Shown here: piece by piece, positions 14,284 through 20,271 of the stretch
How the letters are laid out: each line of letters begins with the position of its first letter
Numbering within the stretch: the first letter of the stretch is position 1
Assembly (NCBI GenBank): GCA_023442755.1
Contig: JAEZXS010000195.1
Coordinates: 1 to 20,271, forward strand
Reading direction: 5' to 3'
DNA length: 20,271 bases
Origin: Pseudomonadota bacterium
Lineage (GTDB): Bacteria; Desulfobacterota; Syntrophobacteria; Syntrophobacterales; Syntrophobacteraceae
Program-made: the position numbers and the translations under genes
The notes under the pieces: model-generated
Database searches by the model: none
What the model was told of the DNA's origin: nothing
Seen by the model: the letters and a program-made list of their open reading frames with translations, nothing else

Positions 14284-14916
14284 ATGCTGTTTCAAAGCAG
14301 TGCGAAGGTTACGCAACTGCAGCAAGCTGCATTTGATTTCGATCCGCCGACCGAGATCGGCGCCGACTTCATAGACTTTCTTGTTCCGCTTCACAAGCAT
14401 TTTACGCCAAGGCAGCAGGAGCTGGCGATCAAGCGTCAGAGCAGACTTGCCGACGCCCATCGCGACCGGTTGCCCGACTTTCTCCCCCCGTCCCCGGCAA
14501 CCACCACCGAATGGAAAAGAGAACTTCCAGAGTGGTGCAGGGATCAGAGAAACCAGATGACGGGCCCGGCAGACGACGCAGAACTGGTCGTGAAGATGCT
14601 CAACTCCGGGGCTCCGGGAGAGCTTCTGGATCTCGAAGACTCGACGCCCATCGGCTACATGGAAGACCTCGCAACCGACAGGATTTATCGCCTCATGATA
14701 GCGCAACGGGTCCTGCACAGGGATCAGGTGAAGATCCTGGATGAAGACGGGAAAGTAGTGAGACATAGCCCCGAATTCATAAGCGCCTTATTCGATTCGG
14801 AACTCGAAAACCTGCTGGAAAGCGTCACACCGGGGAGTATGAACGAGGAGAAGCTTCGGCAGGCCAGGCGGATCGGTGAGGAGCTGATCAGGAGGAATGA
14901 GTTCAACCCCAGCTAA
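14284..14916 (+). CDS. Malate synthase-like protein lacking the TIM barrel (N-terminal plus C-terminal domains only)
   Basis: The 210-aa protein has two parts. Residues about 24-122 follow the malate synthase A N-terminal domain: FIDFLVPLHKHFTPRQQELA, RLPDFLPPS, WCRDQRNQMTGPADD and KMLNSGAPGELLDLEDSTP correspond to the family's HFTP..., LPDF, D-R-R-V-E-I-T-G-P, A-L-N-S-G-A and D-F-E-D-S motifs. Residues about 121-205 follow the C-terminal helical domain: PIGYMEDLATDRIYRLMIAQ matches P-I-x-G-L-M-E-D-A-A-T-A-E-I-S-R, and EEKLRQARRIGEELI matches the last helix. The roughly 320-residue TIM barrel between them (Mg, glyoxylate and acetyl-CoA sites) is absent, though the MED aspartate, catalytic base in true malate synthases, is kept (Asp128). 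The start at 14284 has GGAGG 5 bases upstream; ATGs at 14263 and 14272 lack this. aceA follows 87 bases downstream. Condensation activity is not expected; a binding or regulatory role is inference. Confidence 0.85.
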   Translation: MLFQSSAKVTQLQQAAFDFDPPTEIGADFIDFLVPLHKHFTPRQQELAIKRQSRLADAHRDRLPDFLPPSPATTTEWKRELPEWCRDQRNQMTGPADDAELVVKMLNSGAPGELLDLEDSTPIGYMEDLATDRIYRLMIAQRVLHRDQVKILDEDGKVVRHSPEFISALFDSELENLLESVTPGSMNEEKLRQARRIGEELIRRNEFNPS

Positions 14917-14931
14917 ACGGTTTGTCCGGAT

Positions 14932-14988
14932 GGGGAAGTTCCCCGAAAGGGGTGTATCACCAGTAATAGAAGCACGGCTGTGCTTTCT
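14932..14988 (+). promoter_or_regulatory. Mutually exclusive hairpins between the malate synthase-like gene and aceA
   Basis: GGGGA-AGT-TCCCC (14932-14944) and CCCC-GAAA-GGGG (14941-14952) share the CCCC arm, so only one can form at a time. A third hairpin, AGA-AGCAC-GGCT-GTGCT-T-TCT (14968-14988), ends four bases before the aceA AGGAG. This could tune differential expression or translation of aceA; no T-run supports a terminator. Confidence 0.4.
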
Positions 14989-15003
14989 GATAGGAGACAG
15001 AAA

Positions 15004-16290
15004 ATGGTAGGCAATAATGATCAAATAACGGAGCCCGACCAGAAGTGGGAACAGGATCGATGGAAGGGTGTTCACCGCCCTTATTCTGAGGACGATGTCA
15101 GGAAGCTGCGCGGCACGATGCGCATAGAGTATACGCTGGCAAACCATGGCGCACGCAGGCTGTGGAATCTGCTCAACTCGGAGCCGTTCGTTGCGGCCCT
15201 TGGCGCCCTGGCCGGAAGTCAGGCCGTTCAGCAGGTGCAGGCCGGGCTGAAAGCAGTCTACGTCAGTGGATGGCAGGTTGCCGCCGACAACAACAGCATC
15301 GGGCAGACATACCCTGATCAGAGCCTTTATCCGGCAGACAGTGTTCCAAACCTTGTAAGAAGAATCAACAACGCCTTTCAGCGCGCAGATCAGATCCAGC
15401 ATCTGGAAGGCAACAACGGCACGTACTGGTTCGCCCCGATCATCGCCGATGCCGAAGCTGGCTTTGGCGGAGTTCTGAACGCGTTCGAACTGATGAAAGC
15501 AATGATAGAATCCGGGGCCGCGGCGGTGCACTTCGAAGATCAGCTCGCCTCGGCTAAAAAATGCGGCCACATGGGCGGCAAAGTGCTCATCCCGACTTCC
15601 GAGGCCATTCGTAAGCTTGTGGCGGCAAGACTGGCGGCGGACGCCTACGACGTACCCACCGTCATAATCGCCAGGACGGATGCCAACGGTGCTCACCTGC
15701 TCTCGAGCGACGTGGATGAAAGAGATCATCCGTTTCTTACCGGGAACAGGACCGCCGAAGGCTTCTTTACAGTTCGGGGCGGATTCGATGCGGCACTGGC
15801 AAGGGCAATCGCGTATGCTCCGTATGCCGATATGCTCTGGTGCGAGACCAGCGAGCCCAACCTGAAGGAGGCACGTGAATTTGCGGAAGGGGTCCACTCG
15901 GTCTACCCCGGAAAGTTGCTTGCCTACAACTGTTCCCCGTCTTTCAACTGGAGGAAAAAGCTCGACACCGCCACCATCTCCAATTTCCAGCAAGAACTCG
16001 CCTCTTACGGATATAAGTTCCACTTCGTGACCCTGGCCGGATTCCACTCGATAAATCATGGGATGTACGAACTGGCATCCGCTTTCGCCAGGGAGGGCAT
16101 GAGAGCCTACTCCCGCCTGCAGCAGGAAGAGTTCGATCTCGAAAAACAGGGCTACAAGGCAGTAAAGCACCAGGCGTTCGTGGGTACGGGCTATTTCGAC
16201 AGGGTGGCCCAGACGATAAACGGAGAAGAACTCTCGACCGCCGCCCTCAAAGGCTCCACTGAAGAACAGCAGTTCGAAACGGCTGTGTGA
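15004..16290 (+). CDS. aceA: Isocitrate lyase
   Basis: Cleaves isocitrate to succinate and glyoxylate, the first step of the glyoxylate shunt. The 428-aa product is a normal-length AceA. Landmarks are KAVYVSGWQVAAD (83-95), YPDQSLYP (103-110), PIIADAEAGFGG (145-156, metal-binding), the signature KKCGHMGGKVLIPT (185-198, catalytic Cys187), WCETSEPN, and YNCSPSFNWRKKL. The ATG at 15004 has AGGAG 7 bases upstream; an in-frame TTG at 14980 lies inside a hairpin and is less likely. It follows the barrel-less malate synthase-like gene and is followed by a strong terminator. With no working malate synthase beside it, glyoxylate must be consumed by an enzyme encoded elsewhere. Confidence 0.97.
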   Translation: MVGNNDQITEPDQKWEQDRWKGVHRPYSEDDVRKLRGTMRIEYTLANHGARRLWNLLNSEPFVAALGALAGSQAVQQVQAGLKAVYVSGWQVAADNNSIGQTYPDQSLYPADSVPNLVRRINNAFQRADQIQHLEGNNGTYWFAPIIADAEAGFGGVLNAFELMKAMIESGAAAVHFEDQLASAKKCGHMGGKVLIPTSEAIRKLVAARLAADAYDVPTVIIARTDANGAHLLSSDVDERDHPFLTGNRTAEGFFTVRGGFDAALARAIAYAPYADMLWCETSEPNLKEAREFAEGVHSVYPGKLLAYNCSPSFNWRKKLDTATISNFQQELASYGYKFHFVTLAGFHSINHGMYELASAFAREGMRAYSRLQQEEFDLEKQGYKAVKHQAFVGTGYFDRVAQTINGEELSTAALKGSTEEQQFETAV

Positions 16291-16319
16291 GAATCAATCG
16301 GAAAAACCCCGCACACTCG

Positions 16320-16349
16320 AAACCCGGACATTGTGTCCGGGTTTTCTTT
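16320..16349 (+). terminator. Rho-independent terminator after aceA
   Basis: A perfect 11-bp stem, AAACCCGGACA / TGTCCGGGTTT, with a TTG loop is followed by TTTTCTTT. It lies 29 bases after the aceA stop and closes the malate synthase-like/aceA unit. Confidence 0.9.
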
Positions 16350-16496
16350 GGCCTCCCGGCGCACACCCCGGTACAGCGTTCCACCGCCCCCGTTTCTTGC
16401 CGTAAGTAAGCGGTATCCCTATATTTATTCAAGATGGAGAGCATATGTTGCTCACCTGCATTGATCTTTTCTCAGGATATTCTACAGGAGTTAATG

Positions 16497-17102
16497 ATGA
16501 ACAGTGTATCGGATGTCCATTATCGCGATATGGACGAGCTTCGCAGGAACACGGGATGGTTTCTCGCCCTAGGGATCGTCATGATAATCCTGGGCGCCCT
16601 CGCAGTCATCGTCCCGTTTATTGCCACTTTTGCCCTCGAGACCCTCTTCGGCATTCTTTTCATCGTGGGTGGGGCAATACAGATTGTCCACTCATTCAGG
16701 TGGAATAAATCGCGAAGATTCGCGCTCGATCTGCTGATCGGCATTCTCTACGGGGTATTCGGAGTTCTGCTGCTTGCCTACCCGGTGGGGGGCGTGGTCA
16801 CCCTTACCCTGATATTGGCAGCCTTCTTCGTCGTTGAAGGCGTTTTCAAGATCATTCAATCTTTCCGCATGCGTCCCGGAGCGTCGTGGGGATGGATGCT
16901 GGTAAGCGGGATCATCTCCCTTTTCCTCGGATTCTTCATCTGGGGGTCCATGCCCTTTTCCGTTTTCTGGGCCCTGGGCGTGGTAGTCGGGGTCGATCTC
17001 ATCTTCACCGGATTGACCACGATAATGATATCCCAGGCAATGCGCAGCGCAGAACGAACCGGCGCCACGTTCTGTATCGGAGGAGAATGCTACACGGCTT
17101 AG
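16497..17102 (+). CDS. HdeD-family membrane protein
   Basis: The 201-aa polytopic inner-membrane protein resembles HdeD/DUF308 proteins, which in enterobacteria are linked to acid resistance but are of unknown mechanism. Six hydrophobic segments are visible at about residues 20-40, 46-66, 76-95, 100-119, 132-150 and 155-180, in three repeated hairpin pairs with internal similarity (GILFIVGGAIQIVHSFR, then AAFFVVEGVFKIIQSFR). The cytoplasmic ends have two cysteines near the C-terminus (TFCIGGECYT). Two adjacent ATGs exist; the second (16497) lies 6 bases after AGGAG and is preferred over 16494, which is only 3 bases away. It is preceded by the aceA terminator, so it is a separate unit. It converges on qmoC, with a repeat element in between. 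Confidence 0.88.
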   Translation: MNSVSDVHYRDMDELRRNTGWFLALGIVMIILGALAVIVPFIATFALETLFGILFIVGGAIQIVHSFRWNKSRRFALDLLIGILYGVFGVLLLAYPVGGVVTLTLILAAFFVVEGVFKIIQSFRMRPGASWGWMLVSGIISLFLGFFIWGSMPFSVFWALGVVVGVDLIFTGLTTIMISQAMRSAERTGATFCIGGECYTA

Positions 17103-17151
17103 TGCTTATTACAAAATCCAGTTATGGTTTCACGAAGAGGTCGAAGCTAAA

Positions 17152-17294
17152 AGCCTCTCAGACTGTTGAAAAAGCCCCCAATCCGTCACCCCGACGAAAG
17201 TCGGGGTCCAGAAGTGCTTGAAAACATTGGATTCCGGCTTTCGCCGGAACGACGATCACGATGATTTTAGAGCTTGTCAGCAATCTGCGAGGCT
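17152..17294. mobile_element. MITE-like element with terminal inverted repeats and two inverted REP hairpins (143 bp)
   Basis: The left end (AGCCTCTCAGACTGTTGAAA) and the reverse complement of the right end (AGCCTCGCAGATTGCTGACA) agree at 16 of 20 positions, an imperfect terminal inverted repeat. Inside are two hairpins: CCCCGAC-GAAA-GTCGGGG (17189-17206) and TTCCGGC-TTTC-GCCGGAA (17232-17249). They are inverted copies of the common GTCNTTCCGGCGAAAGCCGG-type repeat. The 14-base direct repeat GCTAAAAGCCTCTC occurs at 17146-17159 and 17292-17305, spanning both ends. No transposase is encoded. Confidence 0.6.
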
Positions 17295-17333
17295 AAAAGC
17301 CTCTCCCACATCAGTACTTCAAAATGAGAATCA

Positions 17334-17366
17334 AAAAGCCCGCCGGGTTCAACCCGGCGGGCTTTT
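17334..17366. terminator. Bidirectional terminator between the HdeD-like gene and qmoC
   Basis: AAAAGCCCGCCGGGTT / AACCCGGCGGGCTTTT forms a perfect 16-bp inverted repeat with a minimal loop. It has T-runs on both strands, five on the minus strand. It lies 31 bases beyond the qmoC stop and would also stop read-through from the HdeD-like gene. Confidence 0.92.
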
Positions 17367-17396
17367 CACATACAGGATAGCTCTATGATTTGCCGA

Positions 17397-18566
17397 CTAG
17401 ACGGCCGGCTTCGGGGCGAGCACCCCTTCAACCTGTTCCTGTTCCGCGACGTATTTGTTCCTTACCCGCAGGAGGAACAAAACCACCGGTCTGTAGGCCA
17501 GGTGGGCCCATTTTGCAAAGGGCACTTCGAGCACCAGCATCGGAATGGCCACCATCATGTGAATCACATAGATGGCGTAGGTGGCGAACGGCCAATCCAG
17601 GATACGGGTGAAGTTGATGATAATACCCGTCAGGGTGGTCAACTGGAGAAGAATCAGGAACATCCAGTCGGTCCCGTGAGAATTCTTGTACATCGGCTTG
17701 CTTTTCTTCAGCCGCCCGATCAGCGCATAGGAAGTCCCATACATGATGGCGAACGTGGCATAGTAGCCGATCAGCCGAATCGGGTGGAAGATGGAATATT
17801 CCACATGATCGCGCTGAAACTTGAGCGAGTCGATACCCAGACCGTTGATGAATACGACTACCATCAGGAAGACCGATGCATAACCCGTCATGATTGCCAG
17901 GTGAACCAGCCACTGCTGCCTGTCGCGGCATTTCCCGAACTCTTTCTGGGTAAGGAGATGCGTCACGAGATACTTGGCCTCGCTGATGTACATCTGCAGC
18001 GGTATCTTGGATAGGTACTCTCCCATTACCATCTTGGCGCAGCGGAATACGTTGCTCAACAGGAAGAACGACAGGATCGCGGCCATCACGAGGTCGGCCT
18101 TTTCGATCGAATGCGAAGGCCAGACCGAATTCAGGTCGGCATGCTCCCAGTTGATCGGGCTCGCATGGAAGATGAGAAGTCCAAGTCCGATCAGGAAAGC
18201 GACTATGGAAACCGCCATGATTTCAAACGATTCGGAAGTGTAGAACTTCCGCGCAAAACCGGTCCAGTCATAGACCGAGGTAAGATAGCGACGTACGGCC
18301 ATCATCGTTTCGCCGGGTTCGGCTCCCCGGGGGCATCTGCTCGAACAGTCTCCGCAGTAGTAGCAAAGCCACGGCTCCGGCGACTTCATGATTTTTTCCT
18401 TCTGCCCCAGCTGAATGTATCTGACCATCTTTCTCGGGAACGGATTCTCGGGAGTGGCGAGATCGCAGATCGCGGTGCACGTGCCGCAGTTGTAGCACTT
18501 GCTCGCGTCTTTCAGCCCGTAAGCCTCCAACTCTCTGATAAAATCAGGATCAACCCTGTTGCTCAT
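17397..18566 (-). CDS. qmoC: Quinone-interacting membrane-bound oxidoreductase subunit QmoC
   Basis: Membrane subunit of the Qmo complex, which passes electrons from menaquinol toward APS reductase in sulfate reduction. The 389-aa product begins with a HdrC-like iron-sulfur domain carrying two 4Fe-4S sites: Cys24, 27, 30, 34 (CYNCGTCTAIC) and Cys68, 71, 74, 78 (CYYCGDCSSRC). The rest is a cytochrome b-like NarI-type membrane domain with about five to six helices from residue 115 on, including HLAIMTGYASVFLMVVVF and YAIYVIHMMVAIPMLVLEV with candidate haem histidines. GAGGAGG lies 7 bases before the ATG. It follows qmoB by 128 bases on the same strand and ends at a strong terminator, as expected for the last gene of a qmoABC operon. 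Confidence 0.95.
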   Translation of the reverse strand: MSNRVDPDFIRELEAYGLKDASKCYNCGTCTAICDLATPENPFPRKMVRYIQLGQKEKIMKSPEPWLCYYCGDCSSRCPRGAEPGETMMAVRRYLTSVYDWTGFARKFYTSESFEIMAVSIVAFLIGLGLLIFHASPINWEHADLNSVWPSHSIEKADLVMAAILSFFLLSNVFRCAKMVMGEYLSKIPLQMYISEAKYLVTHLLTQKEFGKCRDRQQWLVHLAIMTGYASVFLMVVVFINGLGIDSLKFQRDHVEYSIFHPIRLIGYYATFAIMYGTSYALIGRLKKSKPMYKNSHGTDWMFLILLQLTTLTGIIINFTRILDWPFATYAIYVIHMMVAIPMLVLEVPFAKWAHLAYRPVVLFLLRVRNKYVAEQEQVEGVLAPKPAV

Positions 18567-18694
18567 CTCATTTCCTCCTCAGGCTGGGCACCAGCCTTGC
18601 TCCTTGACGGAAGCGGCGAGGTAAACAGGAAAACCGTCCCGGGCGGTTGCTCCGGAACGGCTTTCCATTTTTGGTTAACAAATCCCTTGTTGGC
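18567..18694 (-). other. qmoB-qmoC intercistronic gap
   Basis: The 128 bases contain a short AACCG/CGGTT hairpin followed by TTTTCC on the minus strand, which could act as a weak attenuator or RNA-processing site. No promoter is obvious and no gene fits. The qmoC ribosome site lies at the right-to-left end of this gap. Confidence 0.35.
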
Positions 18695-20271
18695 TTAATA
18701 TCCCTTGTAGGGGTTCGCACCGATTTCGACGAGTTTTTCGGAGAATTCGTCAAGAAGAGCGGGGATTTTGTCGTAGTCGGTGATCGCCACGGTCTCGAAC
18801 CGGACGCGATCCGACTCCAGAACGAGTCGGTCGAGGGTCTCCTTCACCTTGCTCAGGCGGATGCTGGCCAGTTCGCTGCCTTTTACGAAGTGGCACTGGT
18901 AATTGTCGCCATGGCGGCAGCCCAGCAGCATGATACCGTCGATACCCTTGGACAGCGAGTCGGCGATCCAGACCAGGTTAAGGGAGCCCAGGCAGCGGAC
19001 GGGAATTACACGAACCCAGGCGTTGTAGGACATTTTCCGAAGCCCGATCATATCCAGTGCGGGATACGCATCGTTTTCGCAGCAGAGAACGAGGATACGC
19101 GGTTTCTCTTCGTATTCGTCGGGAACATTGATGGACTTGATGATGTCACCGATCATCGATACCGAGTAGTTCTTGAAGGAGATGATACGTTCGGGGCAGG
19201 CGCCCATGCACACCGAACAGCGGCGGCACCGGGTCGGCTGGGGCAGCGGATTTCCCTTCTCGTCCTCGTTGATCGCGCCGAACGGGCACTCTTCCGTACA
19301 ACGCTTGCACTGCGTACAGCGCTGCATGAAGAACTCGGGATAGCTGGTGTCTCCGGCGCGCGGATGAACCGCCATACCCTTGCTGGTGACCTCTACGCAC
19401 TGGATCGCCTTCATCGCTGCGCCGGTTGCGTCCTCGATGGCATTCGAGATGCCCATCGGGCGGCGTACAGGGCCGGCCGGATAGATACCGGTGCGGCGGC
19501 TCTCATACGGGAAGCAGATGAAGTGAGAATCGGGGAAGCCGTACTGAAGACCCGGAAGCTCCGGACCCTGCCGATATTCGAGGTTCAAAACGTCGGATAC
19601 CAGGATCGCATCGGCGGGTACCGCCGCTTCTTCCTTCTTCTCTTCGTCTTCCTGTTTCTTGGCCTTGAAGTCCTCGCCGAAAGCGGTTACCGGAACCATA
19701 CCGGTTGCGAGCACGACCAGGTCGACGTTGTCGAGCAGGATGCTGTCGCCGAGAAGTTCGTCATGGCCTTCAACGGCGAGCTTGCCACCGTCTGCCTTCA
19801 CTTCGGGAGCCTGGCATCTTACGAAGATTACGCCTTCCTGCTGCGCTTTGCGGAAGAAGTCCTCGCCCTGGCCAGGAGTACGCATTTCACGATAGAAGAC
19901 GAACACGTTGGCCTTGGGGTCCTGCTGCTTGACCTGGATCGCCTGCTTCAGGGCCGTGAAGCAGCAAACCGACGAACAGTAAGCCAGGTGTTCGGGATCG
20001 CGCTGGCCGGCGCACTGCAGGAATGCAACCGTCTTTACTTCCCCGCCGTCTGCGGGCCGGGTGATTTTACCCGCCTTGGCCAGTTCTTCGAACTGCACGT
20101 TGGTCACTACGTTGGCGGACTGACCGAAACCGAATCTCTTGTCCAGCTTTTCCGGATCGTAGGGCTTCCAGCCGGCAGCCAGCACGACGGCACCGATGCG
20201 ATGATCGCCGGTGGAACCGTTCTGCTGGATCGAAGCATTGAAAACGCAGGGGCCGCCGGAAAGCTTCTGAA
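18695..20271 (-). CDS. qmoB: Quinone-interacting membrane-bound oxidoreductase subunit QmoB (3' part; start lies beyond the window)
   Basis: Soluble FAD/iron-sulfur subunit of Qmo, related to heterodisulfide reductase HdrA. The frame is open to the right edge, so the N-terminal FAD-binding part is missing; the visible 525 codons end at TAA (18697-18695). HdrA landmarks are FLQCAGQRDPEHLAYCSSVCC, VFVFYREMRTPGQGEDFFRK and VVLATGMVPV. Two 4Fe-4S motifs follow: CTQCKRCTEECPFGA and CRRCSVCMGACPERI. The last about 140 residues (RILVLCCENDAYPALDM...LLGCRHGDNYQCHFVKG) form an MvhD-like domain, which distinguishes QmoB from QmoA. A lysine/glutamate-rich linker (KAKKQEDEEKKEE) interrupts the HdrA part. 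qmoA and the APS reductase genes would be expected to the right, outside the window. Confidence 0.95.
   Translation of the reverse strand, partial: QKLSGGPCVFNASIQQNGSTGDHRIGAVVLAAGWKPYDPEKLDKRFGFGQSANVVTNVQFEELAKAGKITRPADGGEVKTVAFLQCAGQRDPEHLAYCSSVCCFTALKQAIQVKQQDPKANVFVFYREMRTPGQGEDFFRKAQQEGVIFVRCQAPEVKADGGKLAVEGHDELLGDSILLDNVDLVVLATGMVPVTAFGEDFKAKKQEDEEKKEEAAVPADAILVSDVLNLEYRQGPELPGLQYGFPDSHFICFPYESRRTGIYPAGPVRRPMGISNAIEDATGAAMKAIQCVEVTSKGMAVHPRAGDTSYPEFFMQRCTQCKRCTEECPFGAINEDEKGNPLPQPTRCRRCSVCMGACPERIISFKNYSVSMIGDIIKSINVPDEYEEKPRILVLCCENDAYPALDMIGLRKMSYNAWVRVIPVRCLGSLNLVWIADSLSKGIDGIMLLGCRHGDNYQCHFVKGSELASIRLSKVKETLDRLVLESDRVRFETVAITDYDKIPALLDEFSEKLVEIGANPYKGY

Noticed and set aside
14917..15003. 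Missing malate synthase barrel hidden in another frame after the mini gene (frameshift pseudogene)
   Set aside because: Only 87 bases lie between the mini gene and aceA, and the mini gene itself continues into the genuine C-terminal domain, so there is no room for a frameshifted barrel.
14788..16170. 460-aa minus-strand open frame opposite aceA
   Set aside because: Antisense to isocitrate lyase; composition typical of a shadow.
17189..17249. Two GAAA-loop hairpins as CRISPR repeats
   Set aside because: Only two units, in inverted orientation, with no regular spacers; they fit REP elements instead.

Overview
The window reads as a chromosomal segment of a GC-rich sulfate-reducing or syntrophic member of the Desulfobacterota (former Deltaproteobacteria). 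The strongest clue is the qmoB-qmoC pair at the right end. Those genes encode the menaquinol-to-APS-reductase electron-transfer complex, which is restricted to sulfate reducers and some sulfur oxidisers. An acyl-CoA transferase fused to a GNAT domain, MinCDE, PyrR and numerous GC-rich palindromic repeats fit the same group. A Syntrophobacter-like organism is my best guess, but this is inference and I ran no database search.

Layout. 1-652 (minus) is the start of dnaE, cut by the window edge. 826-1053 is a small helical ORF, followed by glmS (1222-3057). glmS converges with an L,D-transpeptidase gene (3180-3839, minus). pyrR (4188-4736) follows a 348-bp leader region with a promoter-like site and a terminator-like hairpin, then tRNA-Gly(TCC). 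5163-6136 holds a small lipoprotein and a membrane protein. A divergent ADP-ribosylglycohydrolase-family gene (6236-7321, minus) and a CoA-transferase/GNAT fusion (7557-9461) share an upstream region. The fusion gene overlaps a HAD phosphatase gene by four bases. minC, minD and minE occupy 10201-12077.

From about 12080 to 14280 the window is gene-poor. It contains three small genes on the minus strand: a PC4/p15-like ssDNA-binding protein, an apparently exported peptide with one DnaJ-type zinc-finger unit, and a small helical, possibly phasin-like protein. Between them lie several hairpins.

The most interesting locus is 14284-16290. Isocitrate lyase (aceA) is preceded by a 210-aa protein that joins the N-terminal domain of malate synthase directly to its C-terminal domain, with the whole catalytic TIM barrel missing. 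The frame is intact, the ribosome binding site is good, and the C-terminal MED motif carrying the family's catalytic aspartate is retained. The intercistronic stretch can fold into mutually exclusive hairpins just before the aceA ribosome binding site.

After aceA come an HdeD-like membrane protein, a 143-bp MITE-like element with terminal inverted repeats and two inverted REP-type hairpins, a strong bidirectional terminator, and then qmoC and the 3' part of qmoB on the minus strand.
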